From Sorex araneus (Eukaryota > Chordata > Mammalia > Eulipotyphla > Soricidae), in the NCBI RefSeq assembly GCF_027595985.1, contig NC_073305.1, positions 109,202,035 to 109,266,034 on the forward strand: a stretch of 64,000 bases of DNA, written 5' to 3'. Shown piece by piece: positions 1-12,921 of this stretch. The notes under the pieces are model-generated. The model made no database searches and was not told where the DNA came from. It saw only the letters and a program-made list of their open reading frames with translations. Both the position numbers and the translations under genes were made by a program. The first letter of the stretch is position 1. Each line of letters opens with the position of its first letter.

Positions 1-305
1 CATTCTATTTTTGAGGGCAGCCAGAGAGTTTTTTTTATCTCATCTACCGAATCCTTCATTTCTTTTTGAAGGTTTTTTATTTCTGCTCTCATTTCTTCCT
101 GTATTTTGTCGGCTGTCTGTTGTATTGTTTCTGCCAGGTCCTCCTTTAAGTTGTCAATCTTTGCATTGAGTTCATTGAACATCTTGAGGATTTCAACTCT
201 GGATTCTTTATCAGAGAGCTCGAGTTTGTAGGAAACGTCAATTGAGGTTTCTGGACTGCTTTCATCGTCCTCTGCTTGCGGTGGGGATCTGTGCTGTTTC
301 TTCAT
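1..305 (-). CDS. L1 retrotransposon ORF1, N-terminal part, runs off the window edge
   Basis: Reading the minus strand from an ATG at 305-303 gives 101 codons without a stop before the window edge. The product starts MKKQHRSPPQ. From about residue 30 it becomes a charged, heptad-like coiled coil (segments such as SDKESRVEILKMFNELNAKI and KEMKDSVDEIKKTLW). This is the layout of mammalian L1 ORF1p, an RNA-binding trimeric chaperone of retrotransposition whose RRM and C-terminal domain would lie beyond the edge. The absence of stops or frameshifts suggests a fairly young copy. The L1 5' UTR lies directly upstream (306-595). Whether the whole element is intact cannot be seen here. Confidence 0.8.
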   Translation of the reverse strand, partial: MKKQHRSPPQAEDDESSPETSIDVSYKLELSDKESRVEILKMFNELNAKIDNLKEDLAETIQQTADKIQEEMRAEIKNLQKEMKDSVDEIKKTLWLPSKIE

Positions 306-595
306 GTTGTTGTGGTGGTATGGAAGAGGGACCTTGAAGATTAGTATCCCTGTTCCCTCCGGGCAGGAAGACAGAACGGCTGCAGCGCTTGGGGTCAGCG
401 TGCCGGCCACTCGGTCAGCAGTCTGAAGGGAAGGGAAGCCTGGGGTGCTCAGGGCCGAGGAGCAGGCTGGGTCGTGGAAGGGTGGGTCAAGGGGACATCA
501 CACACCTGGGCAGGAAGACAGAACGGCTGCGGTGCTTGGGGTCGGCGTGCCGGCCAGTCAGCCGCAGTCGGAAGGAAGGGAAGCTTGGGGTGCTC
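306..595 (-). mobile_element. L1 5' UTR with two tandem monomer units
   Basis: This CpG-rich segment precedes the L1 ORF1 start. A block beginning GGGCAGGAAGACAGAACGGC at 361 recurs at 508, giving a period of 147 bp. The inner unit (361-507) is complete. The outer unit (508 to about 595) stops abruptly in GGGGTGCTC, after which the sequence becomes AT-rich, so the element is probably 5' truncated inside a monomer. Tandem 5' monomers acting as promoters are known from rodent L1s. A promoter role here is inference. Confidence 0.7.
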
Positions 596-715
596 CTATC
601 TTTGCATTTTTAAATTAAACACAGAGGGCATTTCCTACACTCATGTTTTATAGAATTATAAAACCTCTTCCTCTCCTTAAATCAATGATGATGGCAATGT
701 ACAACTGTCTCCATC

Positions 716-783
716 TTTCAGGTATAATCTTGCCTAAACATCTAAACATCTTTCAGGTATAATCTTGCCTAAACATCTAACTC
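716..783. repeat. 34-bp tandem duplication
   Basis: The unit starting CTTTCAGGTATAATCTTGCC is present twice, at 716-749 and 750-783, with no difference except at the last bases. It lies in unique AT-rich sequence next to the L1 5' end. Confidence 0.85.
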
Positions 784-900
784 AGTATGGCCTTCATATA
801 GCACTACATGAGAAAGAAACTAATTTTTTAGACAGTAATTTGCTCCATTGCCCAGTGTGTGCTACTAAAAAGACTACCCAAAACTTTGAAAAATATTGAG

Positions 901-990
901 TAATTCCTGAGTGCAGGGCCAGGAGTGACCTCTGTGCATGGCCAGGTGTGACCCAATAAACAAAAACAAAAAACAAAACAAAACAAAAGA
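901..990 (+). mobile_element. SOR-type SINE, 3' half only
   Basis: The 3' body (CCTGAGTGCAGGGCCAGGAG, then GGCCAGGTGTGACCCA) is followed by an A-rich CAAAAACAAAA tail. The tRNA-like head is missing. Confidence 0.75.
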
Positions 991-992
991 AA

Positions 993-1800
993 AACTCAAC
1001 AAAGGAAAAACAACTTAATCAGAAAATGGGCAAGGTGTATTTTTCAAATATGAAATACAGTTGGTCAACAGACACATAAAATGCATATCATCACTGATTA
1101 TTTGGCAAATTCAAATCAAAGCAACAATATAATACCTCATGTCTTTGAGAATCAAGAAAGACAGAAACAACATAATTGGCATTACATATGAAAAAATGAA
1201 ACTTCACTCATTTTTGGTGATAATACAAACTGCTTTAGAGTTATGGAATGAAGCATGTGGATTTCTCAATTCAAAAGTAGAGCTACCATATCATATAGCA
1301 ATTCCCAACTAGGTACTTGTACACATTTGTAAATATATATGTGTATTTATACTCATTGCAGGTCTATTTACATTATCTAAGATCTTGAAACATCCAGTAC
1401 ACAACAGAGGAGCAAATAAATGTGTCTGTATACACACATGTATATATAAAGAAATACTAGTCATTGCATACACATATACACACATATTTTCAAAGAAATA
1501 TCACTCAACTATAAGAAACAATAAAATGTTCTTTGTGACAACAGGTATTGAACTAGAGATTAAAATAAGATAGGAGAAAGACAAATAGTAGATGCCATGA
1601 CTGATAGGTAGTATATAAAGAAATAAATCTGGGAAAGAAACAACACAAATAAATCTTTAGACTTTATAGAATTAAAATTACCTAAGGACATGGCAGTGTC
1701 AGGCAAAGGACTAGGGATTTTTAGTTCTTCCCACAGAAATGCAGCATGGATGAGTAGTGCTAGAGACAACTCATTCATTACATACTTGATTTTGAATTAA
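993..1800 (+). mobile_element. Old L1 fragment, 3' part of ORF2 and 3' UTR
   Basis: The text resembles degenerate L1 ORF2 3' sequence: a stretch like AAATGGGCAAGGTGTATTTTTC, then AATTCAAATCAAAGCAAC, then a CTACCATATCATATAGCAAT-like block and a TATAAGAAACAATAAAATG-like block. Many substitutions and stops show it is non-functional. The right boundary is approximate. Confidence 0.55.
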
Positions 1801-3610
1801 TTTTTTATCCCTGAGCATTTGTAAACCTTTTATTGTTAACATTTTTTTTTTTTTGCAAGCCCAACAGAATCATGACTCACGGTTTCAGAAGCTAGGCCGT
1901 AGACTGCACTTCAGGGTTACTAGCACTTGGTGGATATGAAATGGTAACACTACCTCCAAAACATAATCACTTACACTCTTGTAAAAATATTTTTTAATTT
2001 TGCTTCCTAATGTTATTTAGTACAGTAGATTACTTGATCCTTTAACAATTGTTTTTATTCCTGTGGAGGGCTAAAATAATCTTTATTCTTCATGCTGTTT
2101 AGTCCTCCTTTCATGGCACCACTTTCTCAGTTGGTTGCCATTCATCAAAAATAAATAAAGACACTTCATTTGGGCTGAACAAAATTCTAAAAGCTCTTGA
2201 TTTTGTGTTCAGTTTATAGCTCAATGGTTATTCTTTGCTGGACCTCATAATATTTGTTATATATGTCCACATTTCAGGATTCAAGTGAACTCAAACATAG
2301 TTCCAAACAAATTTAATTTTTACTTAGTTCAGATCTTTTCAGAACCATAAAGTCCCAGCTAACGCAAGAAGCTGAATCAGTTCCTCAACTCAGAAAAAAC
2401 CAATCTTCTCTGCTTGTGATACTATTTACCAAAATCCAGAAAATGCCTCCAGGCAAAAAGCCAAGCTGATTGTAGAGTATGATTCATTTTATTTATTTAT
2501 CTTCTCTGAATCACTAAGGTAAGATTTATAGTGCCCATGGCCCAATGTTTGATGACAGTTGTTTCATATATTTTATTCAGTTTTCAATTTTATGGCAGAA
2601 GGAAAGTTTGTTTTCTCCTAGTCCGTCAGGTCAAAAACCAAAATTCTAGCCATCTATTTTGATCATGTTTTCACTGGCCTAGCATATGTTCGTAACTATA
2701 AGTCAGGTATTATGTGAAGGCTTATTAAAAAATATCTCACTGGTGAGCATAAAAATATTACACAGGAAGTATTACCAATACCACTGAGCAGATGTGGTAG
2801 GACGTGAATGAATAAAATACCAGAAGCAACACCACTCAATTAAAAAGTGACAAATTTGAAACACAATAAATCCACTTTTGCCTTAGTTCACAGTTTCAAC
2901 AGTTACACATTTCACTGTCCTTCCTTTCCACTGATTAGGTGTTGTGATCTACAGTCTTTTCTGATTTTATTATACCAACATGAGGATCACATGACACAGA
3001 TCAATTTCTTATCAGTAGGCTTCATGATTAATCTAAAATGTGAATTTTTTGAAGTAGAAGATGAGTGAGCCAGAGAAAGAAACAGGGAACATCAGTCACT
3101 AAGATTAACATATTGCAAAGACAAGTTTTCAATTTTAACTGGGAAAAACTGTTCAAGTGACACACAGAAATTACACTGTCTTTGGAAAGAATAATGAAAC
3201 TTAATAAAAAGATAAAATATCTGAATGTTCTATTATATATCTCAAGGCATTTCAGTCTAAAATTGATGGGAACTTTGGGCATAGAAAAAGAATAAAGTAG
3301 AAAATCCTAGATTAGAATTTTTAATGAACTGTGAGTTATGTAAAAATATTTAGTTGTAGGAGGTCTGCTGATGCTAAAGCAACCAATGCAATTGTCATTA
3401 TCAATGGGTGACTACAGTCTAATAACAGTAACATGACAGACTAATAGCATACCGTCCACACACTCCAGAAGAAAGACTGCCTATACACAGTACTCATTTT
3501 CAGTTTTCCATCTCCCACATATAAACATAATTAATTGCAACTTCAGACTCTAAACTTATACTTGATGATATTTGAACATAAACAACACAAGTGGATTGTC
3601 ACGAGATACT
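1801..3610. other. AT-rich intergenic sequence, nothing recognised
   Basis: No gene, RNA gene or clear repeat boundary was seen. Small ORFs here are short, AT-rich and without family resemblance. Confidence 0.6.
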
Positions 3611-3614
3611 TTAG

Positions 3615-3650
<36 letters not shown>

Positions 3651-3660
3651 TATATATATA
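3615..3660. repeat. (TA)n microsatellite
   Basis: A run of TA dinucleotides of about 46 bp, interrupted once by ACACA. Confidence 0.95.
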
Positions 3661-3752
3661 AAGCTGTGGTCAACATAAACTCTCCAACTAATGAGCAATA
3701 ATTAATACTTGCTATTAAAGTGTATCTTTGTGGAAGCTAGATATACAGTAAA

Positions 3753-3985
3753 GGGGCTAAGGCACTTGCATTGCATAAGGCTTCCTCAGTTGGCTCCCCA
3801 GCACCAACATCACTTGGTGCAGTGGGAAGCCTTATTACTGGCGTGGACCTGGAAATGTGCATGCACTGTGTGGCTCAAACAACAGTGCGTCTTCAGGCCC
3901 TGCTGCATTGAACTGCTAGGTTGATTGGGTCAGAGTTACCAAGAGGTTCCTAGGTCTCCTGAGTACATCTCGGGAGATAAACCCT
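3753..3985 (+). mobile_element. Divergent SINE-like copy
   Basis: The opening GGGGCTAAGGCACTTGCATT and the following CTCAGTTGGCTCCCCAGCAC echo the tRNA-like head of the SOR SINE. The body is too diverged to align by eye, so this could be an older related family. Confidence 0.35.
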
Positions 3986-4907
3986 CAAAGTATTTAAAGA
4001 AAAACATTAAAATATAGTATTTTCTTTAAGGATTGCATTTACCACCAAGATAATATTTTAAACTTATTATTATCGCATGATAAGCTTGAATCAGATGCCA
4101 CTCTTTATTAATGTTGGAAGTAGGACATTTAAAAAAAAATTTAAAAGAATCCTCTAAGATGACATAACATAGCTTAGGCTGTTTCTATGCAATATTTCAG
4201 ATTCATCCCATAGACTAGAAATAGTAACATAAAAGGCAAAATTATAGAAAGAAAAGTCAAGAGAGTATATCTTCATATCTTAAGAAATATTGATGTATTG
4301 ATGGTTAAAATCTGACCTTTAAAACTACTTCTAGGTTATATTTAGAATACTACATCTAAATAGAAATCTTGCCTTAGGTTGTTTTAATAGAAGTCATAAT
4401 AGAAAAAGCAACTTATTTTCCTATAATTTCTTATGTTATTTATGTTACCTGATATGTTACCAGGGTACAAGAGGATCAATCTTATCTAACCAAATATAAC
4501 CAAACCATGTAGCTTTCTCTTATGACTACTCTTAATGAGCACATGTTTCTTTATATCTACATTTTACTTTTAAAATATATTTTGTGTAGCATATAGTATT
4601 TAGAAAAAAATAGTACATATATCAAGATATTTTCCTTTTTTCTTGAACTAAATATTTGAATTGAGAGTTGTTATTTCTCAGTACTTAAATCCTTAAGTGT
4701 CAGTTGAAACATATGGTTAGAAAGCAGGAAATAATTCATTACTAAAGCACATGATAATTTGTACTTAGTATTTTATTATAAAGATATATATATATTTAAA
4801 ATTTTAAAGAAAAAATAAGGAAGTAAATATTTTTTAAAGAAAAATTAGTGACATGCCTATAAAGATGGAGAAGTAAGGTCATTTCTATGGGTAATGATCT
4901 CACTTAG
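3986..4907. other. AT-rich intergenic sequence, nothing recognised
   Basis: Only low-complexity A/T runs were seen. Confidence 0.6.
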
Positions 4908-5043
4908 GATCTTCACTGGGGGAGTGGAGTTGGGAGTGTTTTGTTGAACACTCTCAACAGTACCGGAGCCATGACTGGCACCCAGGTCTCTTGCATGCTA
5001 AGCATGTGCCCAGCTTGTTCAGCTATGTTACCAGACCACACCT
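4908..5043 (-). mobile_element. Old SINE copy
   Basis: In minus orientation it ends with the usual body and starts with a decayed tRNA-like head (plus strand: TGCATGCTAAGCATGTGCCC, then TCAGCTATGTTACCAGACC). Heavily diverged. Confidence 0.4.
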
Positions 5044-5109
5044 AGGATCCTTTTAGACCATCTCACACTTTTACAGATGAAAGCAGTCAGTTACAGATGA
5101 ATTCAATAA

Positions 5110-5290
5110 GGGGCCAGAGGTATAGCAAAGTAGATAGGGAGCTTGCCTCACACACAGTCAACCCAAATGGGATCTCTGGAACTCCATATAGTCCCCAGAG
5201 TCCTGACAGGAGTGATCACGGAGAGAAGAGCCAGAGATAAACTCTGAACACGTCTGGATGTGGCCCCAAAACCAAAAGAAAGAAAACCTG
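5110..5290 (+). mobile_element. SOR-type SINE, near full length
   Basis: The head GGGCCAGAGGTATAGCAAAG, internal CATATAGTCCCCAGAG, AGGAGTGATCAC, AGCCAGAGATAA and GATGTGGCCCCAAAACC follow the family order. The tail is A-rich. Substitutions are moderate. Confidence 0.75.
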
Positions 5291-5415
5291 AACTCGACAA
5301 ACAATTGAGTGACACCCTCAACAAGTGATGGAGCCAATCAGTAAAAATACTCTTAGCTTTTTTTGGAGAAAACAATGAGAGATACTTTATTGAGGAAAAA
5401 AAAAATCCCGGTTAA

Positions 5416-5515
5416 GGGTCTGGAGACATAAAACAGTCAGTAAAGCATTTGCCTTGCTTTCAGCACCACCAAGTGTGGGTGTCCTTAGAGAAAAACAAAA
5501 ACAAAAACAAAAAAA
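5416..5515 (+). mobile_element. SOR-type SINE with internal deletion
   Basis: A tRNA-like head (GGGTCTGGAGACATAAAACA, GCATTTGCCTTGC) jumps to the 3' body (CACCAAGTGTGGGTGTCC) and an (AAAAAC)n tail. The middle of the element is lost. Confidence 0.6.
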
Positions 5516-6394
5516 TCGAACTTAAGAAAAAGTCTTTTGGTTTAACTTCAAATTTTCATTCAAGTCTTACAACTTTTTTTTTAGTTCAGAAAATCTGCTT
5601 GAATTCCTGCTTGAGTTACACTATTAAATACATAATAGGGAAACAATTAAGTGAATAAAAGAAAGATAAAATCTTGAGGCTGTAACAAGTTACCAACATG
5701 AAATTCTCCGGATATATAAACAATGTCAATCAAAGAGCCTCACTTGCAACTAAAAATATGTGTAAAATCAAATTAAACAAGAATATTTTCATTTATCTTC
5801 ACCATCTATTTAATATGACCCTATGACAAAAAGTCATTACTCATTCAAAATATGTCTACATGTGAAAAAATATAATTTAATATTACATTGACCAAGAAAT
5901 ATCAATGTAAACAGCTAAATATAAGATTTTAAGTTTCTAACTATAAAGATAACATAAACAGTTGAGATCTATTTAAACTGGTGGAATATAGTATTATGAA
6001 ATTTTTCATAAGAAACGTGATGAGAGATAGTTTCTAATTGCAATTAATATACCACAGTTGGGAAAATATACATATTGGAATTTGTAAAATTCCCATGAAA
6101 ACAAAAAATAGTCATTTTGCATAAAATAAATGTGGAAAAGACATTATGTGCTGTCATAATCTCAACTGAAGCCTGATAGCTTTATTATTAACGTGGAAAC
6201 AGTTACTAAATAGGTAAAAACAATCACACAATAGCAATCTTAAACTTATGAAATACTAGAGCCAACCTATTAAAATTAGTCATTAGAAAATCTACATATG
6301 GTACTAGTACTACTGAATAAATGGCATTTAAATTATATTTTATGAGTGTAAGAGAGGAAGTTATCATCTGTTTATTTTATTAATTTATTGATTC
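5516..6394. other. AT-rich intergenic sequence, nothing recognised
   Basis: No coding or RNA features were seen. Confidence 0.6.
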
Positions 6395-6762
6395 ATTTTT
6401 AGTTTGGGGGCTATACCCAGTAGTTCTCAGGGTTTATAGTGTGGTCCTGTGCACAGTGGTTACTCCTGAAGGTGTAAGATATGTGGTGCATATCAGGAGA
6501 AGACATGTGGTGCAGGACTGGGATTGGAACTGAGATTTGCATCATGAAAACGAAGCACCTTACCCTGAGAAACTTAGTAGGATTTGGGCGTTTCCTTGTA
6601 TTTTATTTTTTGGATGCATTTAAGGCTTATTCTGGCTATGTGCCCAGTGATCACTCCTGGTGGGGCTCAGAAGTACCATATGCAGTTCAGTGGATTGAAC
6701 CCTGGTGGGACTTGTGCAAGGCAAGTACATCAACCCCTGTACTATCTTTCAAGCTCAGAGTT
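6395..6762 (-). mobile_element. Two adjacent old SOR-type SINEs
   Basis: Two copies lie in the same orientation. The first (about 6395-6572) is strongly decayed. The second (about 6600-6762) keeps CAGTGATCACTCCTGGTGGG, GTACCATATGCAGTT and GTGCAAGGCAAGTAC, which are the complement of the SINE head and body. ORFs of 60-96 codons across this stretch are read from SINE sequence and are not genes. Confidence 0.6.
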
Positions 6763-8194
6763 ATAGTTTAAAGCAGTATCAAAAGAAAGAAAATACTACT
6801 TCAATAAAAACTTTTCCAAACATAAGACAAAGAGATCAGGCCCATGGCTATATAATCAAAAAGCATGTGAAATATATTTTGGTTCGTATTTGCCAATTGT
6901 CTATTTTGTTTCCCAAGATAGCATACCTAATATACTTCTGGTTATTTGACCATAAAAAAATCATGAATATTCCAAAAGTGATCTTCTGTTAATTTAGCTG
7001 CCTAATTTATCCCAATGATTCATTTCTATCACATGCTTTCTTTGAAGAATTGGTACCTGAATATATGTTGCAGTCACAATTTGCATTCATTCCACTTAAG
7101 GTCTATAACAAAAAAAATTGGTGTATCTCTTTTGCCTTCAAAGGGGTACCCCTGTATTCAGGAATAAGGTGACAGAAATACCGTGAGAGAATTTTCACAA
7201 GGAACAGAATCAGTATTTCTCTAAGAAGTTTAGAACTTCAAGGGACCAAACACAAAGAGACATTTTCTATCTGCAGATTGGTATGAACACACAAGATATC
7301 CCAATAAGAAGTAATCATGAAACCTGCATCTGAACTAAGAAAAGAGCTGAGCAGACAAAAAGTAAGCAAGTTCTGCTTTACCTAGAAGCCCCTTGTTAGA
7401 AATTGGCTAATAGTGTTTCTGTGTTATGCATCTTTTGTTTGTGCAGGATTATCCTATACCTACTGACAAACTTCATCATAAGGACAAAATTACATAACTC
7501 CTGCATCTCAAACTGTCTTACAGAAATAAGATATATCTGTAGATGCATCCAGTAAATTTAGGATCACTTTAGATAGTTTTCTACACAGAGGCTTGCTTGT
7601 TATATACCAGTCCATTGGAATTGCCAATTTTATGGAAAAAAATACATTGTTCTTGAAAATCTGTTATTTTTATGTAAAACAGAACATGACTATATTTATA
7701 GTCACATATAATTAAAAGTGAATTTGTTATGTAGATGATGAATTACATGAGAAAATGAGTAATGTCATTTGTATTTTTCCGAGTTTTAATCAAACTATGT
7801 GCTTTTTGTGAACTTTGTATTTTAAAGAAATCTGTGAAATTGGTATTTGGGGATATTATAGATCAGAGTTTGCATTGATTTAATCTCTTAGGACCTCCAA
7901 GATATTAGTTTTTTAATCAACATAAAGTTATTTAACCATATAAACTCACTTCACCCATTTTAAAATAAGAAAATAACATCCATTTCAGACAGCTGTTATA
8001 TAAAGTAAACAAGATTAAATTAAAGTAAAAAGGCCATTTGACAAAATATTTGTAGTATGATTTCTCTTCCCTTAAAATTTCAGTAGAAAAACCCATCCCT
8101 TTGTTTTCCTCCTGTCTTCTTTACTTCTTCCTCTGTGTCTCCTCTCTTCCTTCTTCTATTAAAAGCAAAAAAGTCTAAACAACAACAAAAAAGA
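6763..8194. other. AT-rich intergenic sequence, nothing recognised
   Basis: No gene-like feature was seen across about 1.4 kb. Confidence 0.6.
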
Positions 8195-8325
8195 AGTACA
8201 GTAGGTAAGGGACTTGCCTTGTAAGTGGCAGACTTAGACTGAATCTGCCAAGAGTAATCCTTGAAGGTGGAGCAGGAGTAAGCCCTAAGCCCTTCCAGCT
8301 GTGTCTGAAAAAACAGGAACAAAAA
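8195..8325 (+). mobile_element. Old SOR-type SINE
   Basis: TACAGTAGGTAAGGGACTTGCC corresponds to the A-box region, followed by a decayed B box and a body with AGGAGTAAGCCC. Confidence 0.5.
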
Positions 8326-8623
8326 CTTCTATATGTAGTATTGCTTATCTTGGGAGCTGTAAAAAGCTCTAAGTTTCTGGCCTTTGGCTCATTGTCTGAA
8401 TTACAGGAACAGAAATTAGAGAATATCGATGCCTGTGTTTTCAATGGGGGTAAGGAGTAGGCAGTAAATTTGAAAACCCCACTTGATCATTATTTCCCTG
8501 GCTCCGAAATCTCCCACATCTGTTTTAAAACACATTGTTGTTTTCACATGTAGTTTCTACCATCTTAAGTCAATTCTTCTGACTTCTCCTTCAGTCATTG
8601 ATCATTTTAAAGTTTATCTTCAC

Positions 8624-8796
8624 AACCAGAGAGATAGTACTTTCAAGCCATTAGGATGCTGCCTTGCATACCGCTACCCCAAGTTCAATCCCCGGCATCT
8701 CACATGGTACCTCTGAGCCCCATCAGGAGTGATCCCTGAACTCAGAGCAAGGAGTAAGCCCTGAGAACCACCGGGTGTGCTTCCCCTTCCATAAAA

Positions 8797-8800
<4 letters not shown>
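8624..8800 (+). mobile_element. SOR-type SINE, full length, tail continuous with a microsatellite
   Basis: The head ACCAGAGAGATAGTAC, B box CCAAGTTCAATCCCC, CACATGGTACCTCTGAG, GGAGTGATCCCTGAACTCAG, CAAGGAGTAAGCCCTGAG and ACCGGGTGTGC occur in family order. The 3' tail passes without a break into the GAAA/GGAA array. Confidence 0.8.
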
Positions 8801-9278
<478 letters not shown>

Positions 9279-10377
9279 TTCATCTTTGTAGCCAAGTTCT
9301 TCCCAACTTGAAATGATTCAATATCCTGTCCCCACCTTAACCTTCTACTCTCATTCTTTCCCAAATTCATGTTAATACAATTGTCACTCTTCACTGTTCT
9401 CAGGAAACTCACCAAAAATTGTGAAGACTGGAAAATTAAAATTAAATCTTAGTCTGGTAAGCATTTGACACATTTTGTATCTCTATTGCCTTGAGTTAGA
9501 TTACATCTTCCTTTGAACTCATCTGGCGTTCTTCTATGTCTTTCTTCAGTATTCTGATTGTTCCTCATCTCTTTAATCTTTTAGTTCTCAAGTCTCAGAA
9601 CTCTGACCTGATTCAGTCTTTTGTATATTCTATTGGTGATTTCATTGAATTTAGACATTAAATATCATATCTAGGTTGGAACACAAAATTTGGCCCAATT
9701 ACTTCCCATGATACCCAGGCCTTTACATATCCAGCTGCCTGCATCTCATATTGGAAAATAGATATCCTCTGATCCAATATGTCTACATATAATTTCTAGT
9801 ATTATCTTCAAAACTTGCTCTTTTGCAATTTATCGCATCTCAGAGGATGGAAATTATGAATATTAATTGCTTAGAGTCCTTCTTGCCTCCTTAGATCTAA
9901 TTTATAAACAAATTATTTTGGCTTTAGCTCCAACATAATATCCATAATTTAATCAATCCTCTTTACCACTCTTTTCTCTCAAACCTCCCAAATGAAAATA
10001 ATATATTGAAAAACTAAACTGTATCATGTTAGTTATTTCCAACATATTTAAAAACAAGGCAAATGAGTCAAGCACCCGATACTCTCCCAGTGTGGGCAAG
10101 ATAAAGCAAATAACTGAGGCATATATATGAATAGATTTGGATGCCTTAGCTTGCCCTGGAATCTCTATACAAAATGATTTTTCCATTGCCTCTAAGCCAG
10201 GCTGCTTCTCCTCTCAAACAAATTGCCAGAGTTTCTTTTCCATCACCTGGTTTTTCTTTGAAGTTTGCCTATATCATTTATATGCATTACTTCCTTCAAT
10301 TGGCTAGACTCAGTACACCAGAGCTCTCTGGATATAATGACAGTAATGGAAGCTGTAGTAGTAGCTGATGTAGCTAA
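9279..10377. other. Intergenic sequence, nothing recognised
   Basis: No gene, repeat boundary or RNA gene was seen. Confidence 0.6.
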
Positions 10378-10555
10378 TGCATATCCAGAATTTGTGCCAA
10401 GCACTATTATAAATATGTGCACACATTAAGTCATTTGGTGACCACAATAGCACCCAGAGGGAGGTACTATATCACCCTGATTTTGCAGAGAAGGAAACTG
10501 ATACTTAAATAAGTTAACTCTTCATTTCAACAAAGTAAATGTCAGAATTTAATTC
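10378..10555 (+). mobile_element. MIR-type ancient SINE
   Basis: TTGTGCCAAGCACTATTATAA, CACACATTAAGTCATTTGG, GAGGGAGGTACTAT and TTTGCAGAGAAGGAAACTGA match the order of the mammalian-wide MIR consensus. Confidence 0.75.
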
Positions 10556-11329
10556 CATAATTCCTCTTAACTATCATCTAATAAAAATAACTTCCAAACT
10601 TATTTAAAATATTAATTTTCAAGGAACTTCCCTGGGGTTCTTATTCATCTAAATGTGAATGCAAGTAGGGACCTGCTTTTAACAAAGATGCTGGGCAATT
10701 CTTTTTGGGACGTATAAGAAAGACTATACTAAGTATTCTGCTTCTCAAATAGTTTTACAATTACAGCTGAAAATTATAAACAGAGCTAGAGGTCTAGAGA
10801 GTTCTCGTGACTTCATTCTCTTCTGTTAACCAAATAAAAGCTCTTTCCAACTGCTATATATTCTGCTATAAAGCAACTGTCATAGATGTGTACATATGTG
10901 TTGTTGTGTTTAAGTTTCATTTACTTTGTGTATCAGCTGAAGTCATTTGGTTTGGGGGCACATTTCATTCTCGCCCATGTGATACTGAAAATTATAATTG
11001 AAGTTAAGTGACTCTAAGTCAGTCTAGTATTTTAGGAAAAGCAATTTTTATCATAAGTGTATTTTCTCATCCTCTCTGAGTAGGCACCTGGTCCTTTCCC
11101 ACCTATGTATGCAAGCAATGATTTGTATCTAAGCACTCTATCCAATTCAGTCCCAGCCCCAAGCATCCAGAGATGATGAAAGGTCTGTTGTCTTCATATT
11201 GAAACAGTTCCTTTACTTTGGAGACAAGAAAATTATCTGAATACCCAAGCAGCATCCTATTAATTTTATAAAAATATAATAAAATAATACGAGAAGAAAG
11301 AAAACTATTATGTCAGAAAGATCATAGAC
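10556..11329. other. AT-rich intergenic sequence, nothing recognised
   Basis: Nothing supportable was seen. Confidence 0.6.
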
Positions 11330-11610
11330 TTCTGAGAAATTGAGAGCCACAGAGATGATATGGCGGTGGTGGTGGTGGTGGGGGTGGTTCCTTATTCAAT
11401 TCTCAGTACCACATGGTCCCCAAGCATTGCCAAAGGCAGAGCTGGAGGCCATGAACACTTCAAGGATGGGCAGTAGAATACCCAGAGCACAGCAGCACCA
11501 AATACTTGGGTACTTTCATTGAACCACCAGCCTGAATGCTGAGAGCCAGAGTCTCCTGGAGGGTTGGGCCCCTGAGACCCACTAACGAGACTCCCCCACC
11601 CCCAAAATAA
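11330..11610 (+). mobile_element. Divergent SINE-like copy with a GGT repeat
   Basis: A short (GGT)n tract at about 11363-11388 is followed by TTCAATTCTCAGTACCACATGGTCCCCAAG, which resembles the SINE B box and CATATGGTCC block. The rest is decayed. A second partial copy may follow. Confidence 0.4.
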
Positions 11611-12117
11611 GGATTAGCACTTCAAATTCTTGCTTGATCAAACTTGTGAATTTTTTATGACAAGAATCATCAGTGCAGTAAAATATATCCATGGAAGATA
11701 CTGAGACTAATTGTTAAACTTGGATAAATTCTTGGGCTAAAATAGACTTAACACAAAAGAACTCATAATTAGACTGCTATCTCACTTGGGATTTTTCGCA
11801 TATTTTGATAACTTATGCTTTAATCTCCAGAGAAAGAAATCAATTTAAATTCATTTTGTCCTTTGATTTGAGGGATAAGATTTGTCTCTGGATATAGATT
11901 ATATACACTAATGAGATGACTCATGAAATGTTTCTCCTACTAATAATCATGATTGATTCTACAAACTGAACATGCACCAATATTTTAATATGTTATAATA
12001 AAAAAAAACCTTCACTCTCATACACAAAAGTCATGATCAAGACGGGTATTAATTATGCTCCATAACATTCTTTATTAACTACATCTTAGTCTCTTAAACA
12101 AATATAAAATAAAATTC

Positions 12118-12590
12118 CCCAATATATTTTTTATTTTATCACCATGACTTTCAAATTTACAGTAATGCCAATAATAGGGTTTCATTAATTCAACATTCTA
12201 ATACCACACCCCCACCAGGGTATCCATTTTTCTCTACCATTATCTTGAGATCCTCCTTAGCTCTTCCATGTCAACAACCCCTTAACCCCTCCTTTCTACA
12301 TCTCATTGCTATGGTAGGCTCAGTTTTGTAGACTATTTCTTAGATTCTGTTGATTTTGGTTTTTGTTATTCCTGTAGTCTGCTTTTGTATCTCACATCTG
12401 AGATCAACCTCTCTATCCCACTCCTCTGGCAGACGTCACTCAGTATGCTACCATCCAGTTTCATCCATATAGGGGGAAATTGCATGATGGTAGTGTATCT
12501 GGGCCATCCGATCCCTTAGACTTGACTGTGTATTTGATAAACTATCTACCTAGGCTGTGTTTTGCTTCCTATTGATAATGTGATAAAAAG
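12118..12590 (-). mobile_element. L1 3' end, 5' truncated
   Basis: It begins at its 3' side with TTTTATTTTATCACCATGAC and includes the CCACCAGGGTATCC stretch and the CACTCAGTATGCTACCATCCAG block. This is the same order as the other L1 3' ends in the window. Confidence 0.6.
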
Positions 12591-12921
12591 CATTGCAAGC
12601 AACATACAAGGTAACTGAGAAGAGATTCCAATAAAAAAAACTTCACATTTTTAACACTTATAGTTTCAGGACTTATAATTAATACATAGCACTAGGTTAA
12701 ACTAAGGATTATATTTCAAAAGTGCATTAGCAGGGGTGGCTTGAAAGGTCTGTATTTCCAAAGGATTGCGTGGTTTCAATGTTTTCTGATCTCAAAAGCT
12801 TTAAATCAAGCACGTGAAACACTTTGCTAGATCTTTGTGAAGATAAGGTCATAGTATGAAATAAAACTAAGGGAAAAATAATTAAAAATTAGCAAATAAT
12901 TTGTTTAAAATCTAAATATAA

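Noticed and set aside
1385-1573. 62-codon frame resembling a small protein
   Set aside because: It lies within a decayed L1 fragment.
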